NCBI GenBank assembly: GCA_016713425.1
Contig: JADJPE010000005.1
Location: 4,562,501 to 4,626,500, forward strand
DNA length: 64,000 nucleotides
Origin: Deltaproteobacteria bacterium
GTDB lineage: Bacteria; Myxococcota; Kuafuiibacteriia; Kuafuiibacteriales; Kuafuiibacteriaceae
Reading direction: 5' to 3'
Part shown: positions 43,567-52,126 of the stretch, in pieces
Position numbering within the stretch: position 1 is the first letter of the stretch
Layout: each line of letters opens with the position of its first letter
Translations under genes and position numbers: made by a program
Notes under the pieces: model-generated
The model's database searches: none
Told to the model about the DNA's origin: nothing
Seen by the model: only the letters and a program-made list of their open reading frames with translations

Positions 43567-45972
43567 TTAGCACGACTCTTCGGCAGATCTCACGAATCGC
43601 GCCGCGACACGTCGTAATCCTTCCTGCGCAAACCGGATTGTCAGATAGGTCTTGGAACCCACACCGTCGGCCGATTCCACTGTTCCGACCCCCAAGGTGT
43701 TGTGGAAAACACGGACCCCTGGGCGGTACATACCACCCGTCGACGGGAGGATGGGGCTTCCTCCCACCTCGTGCGTGTCCTGCGGTTCTTGGAGGTCGTC
43801 GTACTCGATCCGGTCGCCTCCTCGCTCAACCGTGCGACGTCGAACGCTCGGGCGCGACCCGTTGTTGTCGCGAAGGTCGACCCAGGGAGACCGACGGCCC
43901 TTGGGGGCCTCGAAGGGCGACTCGGAGCACGGCGCCACCACATGATCCGGCAGCTCGCCGAGAAACCGAGAGGGCCAACGAAGATCTTCACCTCCGTAGA
44001 CCCAGCGAAGGCGCACACCGATCAGGGTGAGTGTGCGCATGGCGCGCGTCATGCCCACGTAGCACAGCCGTCGTTCTTCCTCGAGGTCCTCGGGCGCCCC
44101 TTCGACGGCCCGTCGACTCGGGAAGGTTCCCTCCTCCATGCCCACCATGAAGACGTGTGGAAACTCTAGGCCCTTGGCGCCATGCAGGGTCGTGAGGGCG
44201 ACGCCTTGGGCTTGTGTGTGGTCGAGGTCGAAAGCGCTCGTCAGCGAGGCGCGCTCCAAGAACGCGGCGAGCGGCGTGAGCGCTTCGCTCGTCGTCGCCC
44301 GGGCGTTGAGCGCCTCGTTGGCCGCCGTGGCGTCGGTGAGTGCCTCGTGCTCCGCGATCGAGTGGACCAGCTCCCAGACGTTCTCGATGCGCTCGTCCGC
44401 ACTCGCCGGATCGTAGGCCTCTAGATGTCCGATGTAGTCGACCCGATCGATGACCGCGCGCGCCACCTCGACCGCGGGCGCCGATTTCGCCATCGAGGCG
44501 AGCGTGGTCAGTGTTGCGTGCAGTGCCCGAAGCTTCTTGATGGCGCTCGGTGAGAGGCCCACGCCGGCAAGACGCTCGTCGGGCATCGCGAGCATGAGCG
44601 CGCCCTGGAGCCCAGACGGTTCGGCGGCCGCCTTCAACCGCGCCAGCGTCTTGTCTCCGATGCCACGGCTTGGCGTATTGACGATGCGCTCAAAATCCTG
44701 GCTCGACCTCGGGTTCACCGCGAGTCTCAGGTACGCGAGGATGTCTTTGACCTCCATGCGCTCGAAGAAGCTCGTGCCACCCATCAGCGTGTACGGCACG
44801 CCGTGACGGCGGAAGGCTTCCTCGAAGAGGCGCGACTGCGCGTTGGCTCGGTAAAGTACGGCAAAATCAGCTGGTTGTTCGCCCTCTGCGATTGCCGAGG
44901 CCACGCTTTGGGCGACGAACTCGGCCTCGTCTTGACCACGTTCCATGATCGCGACGCCGATGGGACGACCATCGTCGGCTTCGGTCCAGAGCGCTTTTTC
45001 GTGGCGCCGACTGTTCCGACGGATGACCGCGTTGGCGGCGGCAAGAATATGGGCTGAGCTTCGATAGTTCTGCTCGAGCTTTACGACGCGCGCCGTGGGG
45101 TAGTCGCGCGAAAATCCAAGGATGTTGGCGACGTCTGCGCCCCGCCATCGGTAGATGGATTGATCGTCGTCGCCGACCACCATCAGGTTGTCGTGATCGA
45201 CGAGGAGCGCCCGCAGAAGGTCGTACTGGACGCGGTTGGTGTCCTGGAATTCGTCGACCATGATATAGCGAAAACGTCCCGAAAAACGTTCGCGCGCCTC
45301 GGGGTGATGGGTGAGAAGCTCGAGCGCGAGGCGCAGGAGATCGTTGAAGTCCATCGCGTTGGACTGTCGAAGCGCCTCTTGATATCGAGGCAGAATCCTA
45401 CGGACAGCCGCCGCGAGCGGATCCTTGCGACCCTCGTCATCGAGCCCATCGCTCCGATTCTCTTGGCCCGCACCAATGTCTTTGCCCCCACCTATGGAGC
45501 GGCTCTTGGCTCGGTCGATCGCGTGATGAACCGCAGCGACCGTGACGAGTTTCGACGCCGGGTCGAACTCGAGCGCCTGCATGACGCGTTTCAAAAGACG
45601 CTTCGCATCCTCGGCGTCGTAGATCGTGAAGTTGGGCGTGTAGCCGAGTCGCTCGCCCTCGAGCCGAAGGATGCGCGCCGAGAGTCCGTGAAAGGTGCCG
45701 ATCCAGCACGAGCGTACGGCTGGGCCCACGAGCGCTTCGACCCGGGTCCGCATTTCTTGCGCGGCCTTGTTGGTGAACGTGACGGCGAAGATCTCCCACG
45801 GTTGGGCCCGTCCAGTGTGGAGCAGGTAGGCGAGCCGGTGAACCAAGACTCTCGTCTTGCCGCTACCCGCGCCGGCGAGCACGAGCGTCGGGCCGTCGAC
45901 GTGCGTGGCGGCTTCAAACTGCTCGGGATTTAGGCATTCGCGAAGCTCTTCCAATGCATCGATGACGGCCAC
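43567..45972 (-). CDS. Superfamily 1 DNA helicase, UvrD/PcrA type
   Basis: 801 residues with all SF1A motifs: Walker A VLAGAGSGKT (31-40), Ia FAVTFTNKAAQEM, II VDEFQDTN, III MVVGDDDQSIYRWRGAD, IV VKLEQNYRSS, V LTTLHGAKGLEFPHVFMVGMEEG, VI EERRLCYVGMTRA. A C-terminal tail ends in a beta-rich PcrA-like domain (VFHNTLGVGTVESADG). It unwinds DNA 3'-5' in excision and mismatch repair and clears recombinase from forks. An insert between motifs Ia and II (about 155-185, Gly-rich) is longer than in PcrA. Confidence 0.94.
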   Translation of the reverse strand: MAVIDALEELRECLNPEQFEAATHVDGPTLVLAGAGSGKTRVLVHRLAYLLHTGRAQPWEIFAVTFTNKAAQEMRTRVEALVGPAVRSCWIGTFHGLSARILRLEGERLGYTPNFTIYDAEDAKRLLKRVMQALEFDPASKLVTVAAVHHAIDRAKSRSIGGGKDIGAGQENRSDGLDDEGRKDPLAAAVRRILPRYQEALRQSNAMDFNDLLRLALELLTHHPEARERFSGRFRYIMVDEFQDTNRVQYDLLRALLVDHDNLMVVGDDDQSIYRWRGADVANILGFSRDYPTARVVKLEQNYRSSAHILAAANAVIRRNSRRHEKALWTEADDGRPIGVAIMERGQDEAEFVAQSVASAIAEGEQPADFAVLYRANAQSRLFEEAFRRHGVPYTLMGGTSFFERMEVKDILAYLRLAVNPRSSQDFERIVNTPSRGIGDKTLARLKAAAEPSGLQGALMLAMPDERLAGVGLSPSAIKKLRALHATLTTLASMAKSAPAVEVARAVIDRVDYIGHLEAYDPASADERIENVWELVHSIAEHEALTDATAANEALNARATTSEALTPLAAFLERASLTSAFDLDHTQAQGVALTTLHGAKGLEFPHVFMVGMEEGTFPSRRAVEGAPEDLEEERRLCYVGMTRAMRTLTLIGVRLRWVYGGEDLRWPSRFLGELPDHVVAPCSESPFEAPKGRRSPWVDLRDNNGSRPSVRRRTVERGGDRIEYDDLQEPQDTHEVGGSPILPSTGGMYRPGVRVFHNTLGVGTVESADGVGSKTYLTIRFAQEGLRRVAARFVRSAEESC

Positions 45973-46030
45973 GGTCCTGAAGTTACCTTCGCCGTATTCG
46001 GTTCAGCAACCGTCGATCGCGGACGAAAGG

Positions 46031-46122
46031 CTGGCGTCAGAAGTTGATGCTGGCGTCAGAAGTGATGCTGGCGTCAGAAGTGATGCTGGCGTCAGAAGTG
46101 ATGCTGGCGTCAGAAGTTGATG
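46031..46122 (-). repeat. 18/19-bp tandem repeat overlapping the end of the transglycosylase gene
   Basis: Five copies of ctggcgtcagaagt(t)gatg; the outer two are 19 bp, the inner three 18 bp. The first copy in gene direction carries the last codons and the TGA stop of the slt gene. There are no spacers. Confidence 0.97.
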
Positions 46123-48428
46123 TCGGTGGATTTCGGTGCACGCAGCTTCACTTGGGTGAGGAGGTTTGCGGTTGGCTTCCCTTCAAAAAGCTCGTAGATG
46201 AGCCGAACCTCGAGGACTCGCCTGACGTATCGTCGCGTCTCCTTGTATGGAATGCTCTCGACGAATTCATCAAGATCTTTGTTCGCTGCGCCCTGAAGCC
46301 ATCGATCCATGGCGCGAGGCCCGGCGTTGTAGGCGCCGATGGCGAGCGCTCCTTGGCCTTGGTAGCGTTCGAGAAGCTGGCTCAGATACCATGTGCCCAG
46401 CCAGATATTCGAGGCCGGTGCCCGGAAATTGCGCGCGTGGGCACGACCGCTCGGCGCTCGCCGCCCGATTTCACGGGCGGTGGCGGGCATGAGCTGCATC
46501 AGGCCGCGTGCCCCGACGGGACTCTTTGCCCACGGGACGAACTGGCTCTCCGAGCGCATGACTGCGAGGACCAAACTAGGATCGACCTTGTGCACACTGG
46601 CGGCGCTCTCGACGGCCTTCGCGAAAGGGTTCGGATATGCGTAGCGCCAAGTCGTCCACAGGTTGATGTCGCCTCGAAGGAGCGCACGGCTGTCCTTGGT
46701 GTAGCGGAGCGCGACGCGAAAGGCTTGGTCATCGGCGCCCAGAGCCTTCAGGATCTCGACGACTCTTGATGCGCCGGCCGGATCCTTGAAGCTCCGGAGG
46801 AACCGGTTGACCTCCGCCAACTCCGTCATCGCTTGGCGCGTGAGGCCTGCCTTCAAGAGCGCGACGGCTCGATCGACGCCGAGCGGACGCTGCGGGCCGA
46901 GTAGGGCGATGGCTTCGGCGATGGTCGTCGGGGTTCGGATCATGGGCGGGGGTGTGAAGACGACCCGTTCCTTCAGCGACCCGAGGCGTTGACTCGCCAG
47001 GAACCCATAGTAGCTCAATGGTGCCAAGCGAAGCACCTCGCGATAATGTCCGCGTGCTTCGTCGAAGGCCTTGCGGTTGTGGGCGATTCGACCCATCCAG
47101 TACTCCGCATGGGCTGCGAGTGGGCTCTTTGCGTGTTCGCGGCCGAGTCGCTCGAAGATCGCGCGCGCTTCGTCGTGTTGTTCTGCTCGGTACTGCGCCC
47201 AGCCTGCGAACCACAAAGCATCCGCGCGTTTCGAGGAACGTCGGCGCGCGTCGGCGAACGCGAGCATTCGCCGCGTGGCCTCCGCATAGTTCCCCGCATT
47301 GTATGGAATCCAGCCCGCCAGAAACTCGCCCTCGGCGGCGCTCGGGGTGCTCGGATACGTGGCCTTGAGTTCGTCGAAGGCGCGGATCGCATCGTCGTCT
47401 CGGTCGGCTCCGAGGTAGATTCGCCCGAGACGAAAGAGAGCCTGCGGACGCTCATCGAAAGGCGCCCCGGTGGAACACAGCGCACGCAAGAGTGCTTCTT
47501 CCTCTTTCTTCTTGTTCTGGCGCCTCAAGATCTCGGCCGACTGCATCGTCAGCGTCGCCTTGAGTTTTGGGCGTCGGCGCGCGAGCGCGCTGATCGATGC
47601 CTCGGCTCGAGCATACGCGCGATCGCGGATGAGCTCTTGAATGTGGGCGATTTCGAGTTGATCGGCGTCGACGGGCACCTTGACGTGACGCCGCTGCAGT
47701 GTGCGGAGCAGTCGCTGGGCGGACTCGGCCTCGGTGGAGGTCGGATCGCGAATGACGACCCGCCAGGCGGCCTCGCCGGCTTCTTCATCGCGATTCAAAC
47801 CTTTGAGTGCAAGCGCGCGGCGAAGGAGGAGATCAGGGCGCTGAGCCGATGACTTCTCGGAAAGCAAGAGGTCGACGGTGTCGAGGACCTTCTCATGTTG
47901 GTGCTCTTGCTCGTAGACATCGAGAAGCCCGGACAAGGCGGCTCGCTTCGTGCTCTGTGTCTGCGCGTGCTCGGCCGCCATCGAAAACGCCGCGGCCGCG
48001 GCCGCGATGTCCCCGACGGCCAGGTTCGCCTCGCCCTCCAAGAGCTTGAGGTGATCGGTCAGGAAGCGAGGCGCGACGGGTGCCAAGAGGGCGAGGACCT
48101 CTTTGGGGCGTCCGCGCGCCATCTTGGCGGCGCCCGCGGCGAGGGCCGAGGCCTCCGCATCCATCGACAGCAGCGTCTCGTGGTTTGCTGGGGTCGGGGT
48201 GACGTCGAGGGTCGGCTTCGCACTCTTGGTGGGCTTCGCACCCTTGGATGGCGCATGTGCGCCGGACTCGACTCGGGCGCCCGCGTCCGAGCCGAGAGTC
48301 GTGGATCCGGCGTCAGACGTCGTGTCGGATCCGGCCGCGCCTTCTGCGTTGGCGGTTGGCGCAAGAGGCACGAAGCTCAAGACGGCGAGGAGCACGCCGA
48401 CGCGGGGCGTTGTGGCTTTGGATTTCAA
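46110..48428 (-). CDS. Soluble lytic transglycosylase (Slt70-like) with TPR superhelix
   Basis: 772 residues. It cleaves peptidoglycan glycan strands. The TTG start at 48428 overlaps the response regulator's TGA (TTGA); a signal peptide follows (VGVLLAVLSFVPLAPTANA). A spacer, long alpha-superhelical TPR-like repeats (about 70-560) and the C-terminal SLT domain are visible: catalytic Glu in VLAVMRSESQFVPWAKS, PVGARGLMQLMPATA, ALAIGAYNAGP, SIPYKETRRYVRRV. The C-terminus ends in an 18-bp repeat array. Sharing a transcript with a NarL-type regulator is unusual. Confidence 0.9.
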   Translation of the reverse strand: MKSKATTPRVGVLLAVLSFVPLAPTANAEGAAGSDTTSDAGSTTLGSDAGARVESGAHAPSKGAKPTKSAKPTLDVTPTPANHETLLSMDAEASALAAGAAKMARGRPKEVLALLAPVAPRFLTDHLKLLEGEANLAVGDIAAAAAAFSMAAEHAQTQSTKRAALSGLLDVYEQEHQHEKVLDTVDLLLSEKSSAQRPDLLLRRALALKGLNRDEEAGEAAWRVVIRDPTSTEAESAQRLLRTLQRRHVKVPVDADQLEIAHIQELIRDRAYARAEASISALARRRPKLKATLTMQSAEILRRQNKKKEEEALLRALCSTGAPFDERPQALFRLGRIYLGADRDDDAIRAFDELKATYPSTPSAAEGEFLAGWIPYNAGNYAEATRRMLAFADARRRSSKRADALWFAGWAQYRAEQHDEARAIFERLGREHAKSPLAAHAEYWMGRIAHNRKAFDEARGHYREVLRLAPLSYYGFLASQRLGSLKERVVFTPPPMIRTPTTIAEAIALLGPQRPLGVDRAVALLKAGLTRQAMTELAEVNRFLRSFKDPAGASRVVEILKALGADDQAFRVALRYTKDSRALLRGDINLWTTWRYAYPNPFAKAVESAASVHKVDPSLVLAVMRSESQFVPWAKSPVGARGLMQLMPATAREIGRRAPSGRAHARNFRAPASNIWLGTWYLSQLLERYQGQGALAIGAYNAGPRAMDRWLQGAANKDLDEFVESIPYKETRRYVRRVLEVRLIYELFEGKPTANLLTQVKLRAPKSTDINF

Positions 48429-49231
48429 ATCTGGATGAGACCCTGGCGAATGCCTTCCGCAACCGCTTCGACCCGGTTCGAGACGTCGAGCTTTTCGTAG
48501 ACATGCTCAAGGTGGGTGCGGATGGTCGCCCTCGACAGGCCGATGACACGCGCCGCTTCTTGGTTCGAAAGGCCTTTGGCGACGATCTGAAGGATCTCGA
48601 GCTCGCGGTTCGTCAGACTGATCCCGTTCGAAGAGGCCGAGGCCGCGCGTGCATCCTTTCCGGCGGGGCCACCGAGGTTGCTCGGGCCGCGAGCTCCGGC
48701 CGGTGAAGATGAGGCGTCGGGTGAATCGTCGCCCAAGAGCCCGGTCGATCCCGGACCCCGCGGCCGTGAATCGGGGGCTGGGCTCCGTCCGTTGTCGGCG
48801 ACGAGTCGGAGCAGCGCTCGCGCAAGGTTAGGCTGGATGACCGCGCCGCCGGCTTTGACGTCGCGGATGGCCTCGACGATCTTTTCGACTGGGGTGCCCT
48901 TGAGAAGGTAGCCCGCGGCCCCAGCGGTCACGGCGCTCAAGACCTTGTCCTCTTCGTCGAAGATTGTGAAGATGAGGATTTCGATCTCGGGGTGACGGGC
49001 GCGCAGCCGGCGGGTCACCTCGATTCCGTCCATCTGGGGGAGGCCTAGGTCGAGCAGCACGACCTCCGGCTTGAGTTCGTCGATCTTCGCCAGCGCGCTC
49101 TCGCCCGAGAGGGCTTCGCCGACGATTTCGATCTCTTCGAAGGTTTCGAGGAGTTTGATTTGCGCCTTGAGGATCTTCGGTTGATCCTCGACGACGAGGA
49201 CGCGGATCCGCATGAAGTCTTCGCCGCCCAA
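48425..49231 (-). CDS. NarL/FixJ-type response regulator
   Basis: 268 residues. The receiver domain has the acidic pair (VVEDQPK), phosphoacceptor D61 in VVLLDLGLPQMDG, Thr in IFTIFDEED and Lys in GYLLKGTP. A Gly/Ser/Pro-rich linker of about 55 residues leads to a LuxR-type helix-turn-helix (LTNRELEILQIVAKGLSNQEAARVIGLSRATIRTHLEHVYEKL). The TTG at 49231 is the likely start because GGAGG lies five bases before it; ATG 49213 has no site. No sensor kinase is adjacent. It overlaps the start of slt by four bases. Confidence 0.92.
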   Translation of the reverse strand: MGGEDFMRIRVLVVEDQPKILKAQIKLLETFEEIEIVGEALSGESALAKIDELKPEVVLLDLGLPQMDGIEVTRRLRARHPEIEILIFTIFDEEDKVLSAVTAGAAGYLLKGTPVEKIVEAIRDVKAGGAVIQPNLARALLRLVADNGRSPAPDSRPRGPGSTGLLGDDSPDASSSPAGARGPSNLGGPAGKDARAASASSNGISLTNRELEILQIVAKGLSNQEAARVIGLSRATIRTHLEHVYEKLDVSNRVEAVAEGIRQGLIQI

Positions 49232-49346
49232 TCACAACCTCCGCGGACTGCGGCTTGTCGCCGCACCGAAGGCGCGACGCTACTCTGTCGAAACGCGAGA
49301 TGCCAAGCGCGGATCAAGCGCAAGGTCGGCGCCAAGCGGGCTTGCG

Positions 49347-50321
49347 GTGTCGTGCCTGGATTCACCTCATGGGTCGGGTGAGGGTACCTCGCTTGCCATC
49401 GAACGCGACTGTGAGCACGAACGCGAGCACGAACCCGCGCTCGAGCCCGCCCTCGAGCCGGAGTTGGCTTTGCTGCGCTCGGTTCTCGACCGGTTCTTGA
49501 GCGAGGCGGATCGGGTCCAGCATCTGGCCCAAGATCCGCTCGCCCTGGTCCATGAATACGAGGATCCGCACGATCAAGAAGTGGCGGCCCTGCTCGTCGC
49601 GATGCTGGCCTATGGCCGCGTGGCTTCGATCCGCGCGCGGGCCAAGGCCGCGCTCGGGGCGCTCGGACCTCGTCCGGCCGTCGGTTTGGCGCGGGGGCGG
49701 TGGCGGCGGCTGAGTGGCTTCGTCTACCGCTTCCAAAGCGGGGAGGACCTCCCGCGGTTTCTCCGGGCCGTCGGTCGGGTTCGGTCGGCTTGGGGCTCTC
49801 TGGCGGGCGCGTTTGTCCATGGAGTCTCGAAGGAGCACACGGATTTCGTGCCGGCGATGTCGGCGTTTTCTGAAGCGCTCCGCGCGGAGGTGCGAGGCTC
49901 GCCCGACGATTCCTATGGCCTTCGCTTCTTGTTTCCGAGCCCGGCTTTGGGGGGGGCGGCCAAGCGACTGGCGTTGTTTCTTCGATGGATGGTCCGCCCG
50001 GCCGACGGCGTAGATCTCGGGACCTGGGCTCGCCTGGGCGTGGACATTGCGCCCGCGCGGCTGCTCATGCCCCTCGATACGCATGTGCACCGAATCGCCT
50101 CCTACGTCGGGTTGTGCGGGCGAAAGGCGGCTGACTTGAAGGCCGCTCGAGAGATCACGGAGAACCTTCGGCGACTCCGCCCCGAAGACCCGTTGGCCTA
50201 CGATCTCCCGTTGTGCCATTTGGGCATCAGCGGAGCCTGTCCTCGCCGTCGAGTCCCGTCGGTTTGCGAGCACTGCGGGATCCGACGGCTCTGCCGGCTT
50301 GGCGAGCTGCCTGTCAGCTGA
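49347..50321 (+). CDS. DUF2400/TIGR02757 family protein, endonuclease III-like fold
   Basis: About 324 residues; the start is uncertain (GTG 49347 chosen; a 49464 TTG is also possible, and the repeat-rich Glu-His/Pro start is not conserved-looking). Helical body LIKE VHEYEDPHDQEVAALLVAMLAYGRV and FYFLFPSPALGG-type blocks identify the family. The second half shows features of the HhH-GPD glycosylase superfamily: LMPLDTHVHRIASYVG aligns with the endonuclease III VDTHV aspartate, and four Cys (ACPRRRVPSVC, EHC, GIRRLC) form C-x8-C-x2-C-x5-C, close to the endonuclease III 4Fe-4S loop (C-x6-C-x2-C-x5-C). The usual catalytic HhH lysine motif is not evident. Function experimentally unassigned as far as I know. 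Confidence 0.8.
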   Translation: MSCLDSPHGSGEGTSLAIERDCEHEREHEPALEPALEPELALLRSVLDRFLSEADRVQHLAQDPLALVHEYEDPHDQEVAALLVAMLAYGRVASIRARAKAALGALGPRPAVGLARGRWRRLSGFVYRFQSGEDLPRFLRAVGRVRSAWGSLAGAFVHGVSKEHTDFVPAMSAFSEALRAEVRGSPDDSYGLRFLFPSPALGGAAKRLALFLRWMVRPADGVDLGTWARLGVDIAPARLLMPLDTHVHRIASYVGLCGRKAADLKAAREITENLRRLRPEDPLAYDLPLCHLGISGACPRRRVPSVCEHCGIRRLCRLGELPVS

Positions 50322-50715
50322 CATCCATCTGACATCTGACTGCAGTCATCTGACCGCAGTCCGAGGCCGTGGTCCGGGGCCGCAGCCTGGGATTATAAGT
50401 GTAAACGCGTAAATTTGTGCAGCGTCTCGGCCGTGGACTAGGGTTGTCAGGCGCGATAGTCTCCTCTCCGGTTTCGTGTACGTGCCCTCGCATTCCTTCT
50501 TCGCCATCCGGGTGTTGACATGCTCCGGTCCTCCGTTAGAGGAGGCGTATTCGCCCCGGGAGACTGCGTCGATGCGGACGGTTGTTGCCAAATCTGAAGC
50601 TGGCTGCGCGGGTGCAGTACGGACGTCCTGCCCATCGAGGCGAACTTGAGCATGCTTGCGAATGAAACGCAGACGAAGCACCTACGCCTAGGTCGAAGGA
50701 CGGGAGGAGAGAGCC
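50322..50715. other. Leader/upstream region of infC
   Basis: 394 bases without a gene. It begins with degenerate catctgac repeats, has an AT-rich stretch at about 50390-50420, a TTGACA at 50515-50520 and a small hairpin CCTCC-gttaga-GGAGG at 50530-50545. A long untranslated leader of nearly 200 bases before infC is likely. Confidence 0.5.
50515..50542 (+). promoter_or_regulatory. Possible infC promoter
   Basis: A perfect -35 TTGACA (50515-50520) is followed, with 16-bp spacing, by a weak TAGAGG -10. It is the only TTGACA seen ahead of the operon; the poor -10 keeps this tentative. Confidence 0.3.
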
Positions 50716-51477
50716 ATTCCCAGGAATAAGCGACCCCGCGAAGACGACAAACAGCGCGAGCCACGAGTAGACCGCAGGATCCGTGTACCGGAGGTCCTCG
50801 TCATCGATTCGACCGGCGAGAAGCTGGGTGTGCTGGCGACCCATGAGGCGTTGCAGCGGGCACGAGATCAGAACCTGAACTTGGTGGAGGTTGCGCCGAA
50901 CAGTCGCCCTCCCGTGTGCCGCATTCTCGACTACGGCAAGTACAAGTACGAGCAGAAGCGCGCACAGAAACAGAAGAAGAAGAATCAGGTCGTCGTCGAG
51001 ATCAAAGAGGTCAAGTTCAGGCCGAAGATCGAGCGTCACGATTATGAGTTCAAGGTTCGCCATGTTGTGCGGTTCTTGTCCGAGGGCAACAAGGTGAAGT
51101 GCACGATCATGTTCCGAGGCCGCGAGCTGGCTCATACCGAGCTTGGTGCGGTGATGCTCAGGAAGGTCCTCGGGGATCTCGAGGGCAAGGTTGTGGTCGA
51201 GCAGCCGCCGCGGCTCGAGGGCCGGAACATGTCGATGATGATCGCCCCGAAGCCGGGCGCGTGGCCGAAGCCCCAGCGAGGCGATGCGGCGGCAGGGAAG
51301 GCCGAGGATGATGATCTCGACGAGGATCTGAACGACGATCTCGAGGATGACTTGGATGATGAGGGAGATTCCGAGCTCCCCCATTCCGTGGAGTCAGTGA
51401 TTTCGAGTCCTCCCGGGGAAGCTGAGGCGAGTCCATCCGCCCGGGAAGCCGAGGGACAGTCCTCGGCCGAGGTTTAG
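50716..51477 (+). CDS. infC: Translation initiation factor IF-3 (ATT start, Dsg-like acidic tail)
   Basis: 253 residues. IF-3 keeps 30S subunits apart and checks start codons. The frame starts at ATT 50716, six bases after GGGAGGAG, and the N-terminus (PRNKRPREDDKQREPRVDRR, then IRVPEVLVIDSTGEKLG) is where IF-3 begins. A rare ATT/ATC start is the known device by which IF-3 represses its own mRNA. Both IF-3 domains are complete (NLVEVAPNSRPPVCRILDYG; KEVKFRPKIERHDYEFK). A further 70 residues at the C-terminus are acidic (DDDLDEDLNDDLEDDL) and absent from E. coli IF-3; M. xanthus Dsg has a comparable tail needed for development. First gene of infC-rpmI-rplT. Confidence 0.96.
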   Translation: MPRNKRPREDDKQREPRVDRRIRVPEVLVIDSTGEKLGVLATHEALQRARDQNLNLVEVAPNSRPPVCRILDYGKYKYEQKRAQKQKKKNQVVVEIKEVKFRPKIERHDYEFKVRHVVRFLSEGNKVKCTIMFRGRELAHTELGAVMLRKVLGDLEGKVVVEQPPRLEGRNMSMMIAPKPGAWPKPQRGDAAAGKAEDDDLDEDLNDDLEDDLDDEGDSELPHSVESVISSPPGEAEASPSAREAEGQSSAEV

Positions 51478-51504
51478 CATCGAAGCACGATCCTTCACTT
51501 GCTG

Positions 51505-51531
51505 GACCCGGACCTGTGTGTTAACCGGGTC
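51505..51531 (+). promoter_or_regulatory. Hairpin between infC and rpmI
   Basis: GACCCGG and CCGGGTC form a perfect 7-bp stem around a 13-base loop, 24 bases before the rpmI start. There is no T-run, so it is not an ordinary terminator. L20 represses rpmI/rplT by binding RNA in this interval in other bacteria, which makes an L20 operator the leading guess. Confidence 0.4.
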
Positions 51532-51555
51532 GCCCTCACGTCAGGAGACGATTCA

Positions 51556-51759
51556 ATGCCGAAGATGAAGACCAAGCGAGCCGCAGCGAAACGATTTCGG
51601 GTGGCAGGCTCAGGTAAGATCAAACGTGGTCACGCGGATCACCGACACATCCTGTCGAACAAGAGCATGAAGCGGAAGCGCGGCCTCCGGGGTGGGGCGT
51701 ACGTGGACAGCGTCGACGAGCCGGGTGTTCGGCGACTCATCCCTTACATGAAGGCCTGA
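51556..51759 (+). CDS. rpmI: 50S ribosomal protein L35 (bL35)
   Basis: 67 residues: MPKMKTKRAAAKRFRVAGSG, HRHILSNKSMKRKRGLRG and the conserved RRLIPYM end. It is a small basic protein of the large subunit. AGGAG lies eight bases upstream of ATG 51556. Between infC and rplT in the usual order. Confidence 0.97.
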   Translation: MPKMKTKRAAAKRFRVAGSGKIKRGHADHRHILSNKSMKRKRGLRGGAYVDSVDEPGVRRLIPYMKA

Positions 51760-51778
51760 TCGCAGGAGGATTTGTCAG

Positions 51779-52126
51779 ATGGCCAGAGCACGCCGCGGCG
51801 TCAAGGGACGACGTCGCCACAAGAAATGGTTGAAACTCGCGCGTGGGGCCTTTGGCCGGCGCTCGAAGACTTATCGCGCAGCGCGAACGACGGCTGAGAA
51901 AGGTCTTCAGCATGCGTACGTCGCGCGGAAGCTTTTGAAACGAGACTACCGACGACTGTGGATCGCGCGCATCAATGCCGCTGTTCGTCAGCATGGTTTG
52001 TCGTACAGTCGGTTCATCGCGGCCCTGAAGAATCGCGGGATTGAGCTTGATCGAAAGATCCTCGCCGACGTGGCGGCCACCGACCCGAAGACCATGGCCG
52101 ACATCGTTGCGACCGCGACGGCCTAG
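51779..52126 (+). CDS. rplT: 50S ribosomal protein L20 (bL20)
   Basis: 115 residues, standard length: ARARRGVKGRRRHKKWLKLA, RDYRRLWIARINAAVRQHG, LSYSRFIAALKNRGIELDRK. It is an early 23S assembly protein and the autogenous repressor of this operon in several bacteria. AGGAGG precedes ATG 51779. Just downstream is a short CCGG-type inverted repeat without a T-run. Confidence 0.97.
   Translation: MARARRGVKGRRRHKKWLKLARGAFGRRSKTYRAARTTAEKGLQHAYVARKLLKRDYRRLWIARINAAVRQHGLSYSRFIAALKNRGIELDRKILADVAATDPKTMADIVATATA

Noticed and set aside
46031..46122. Array of near-identical 18-bp units taken as a CRISPR
   Set aside because: Units are head to tail with no spacers, too short, and include the stop codon of a gene; no cas genes are present.
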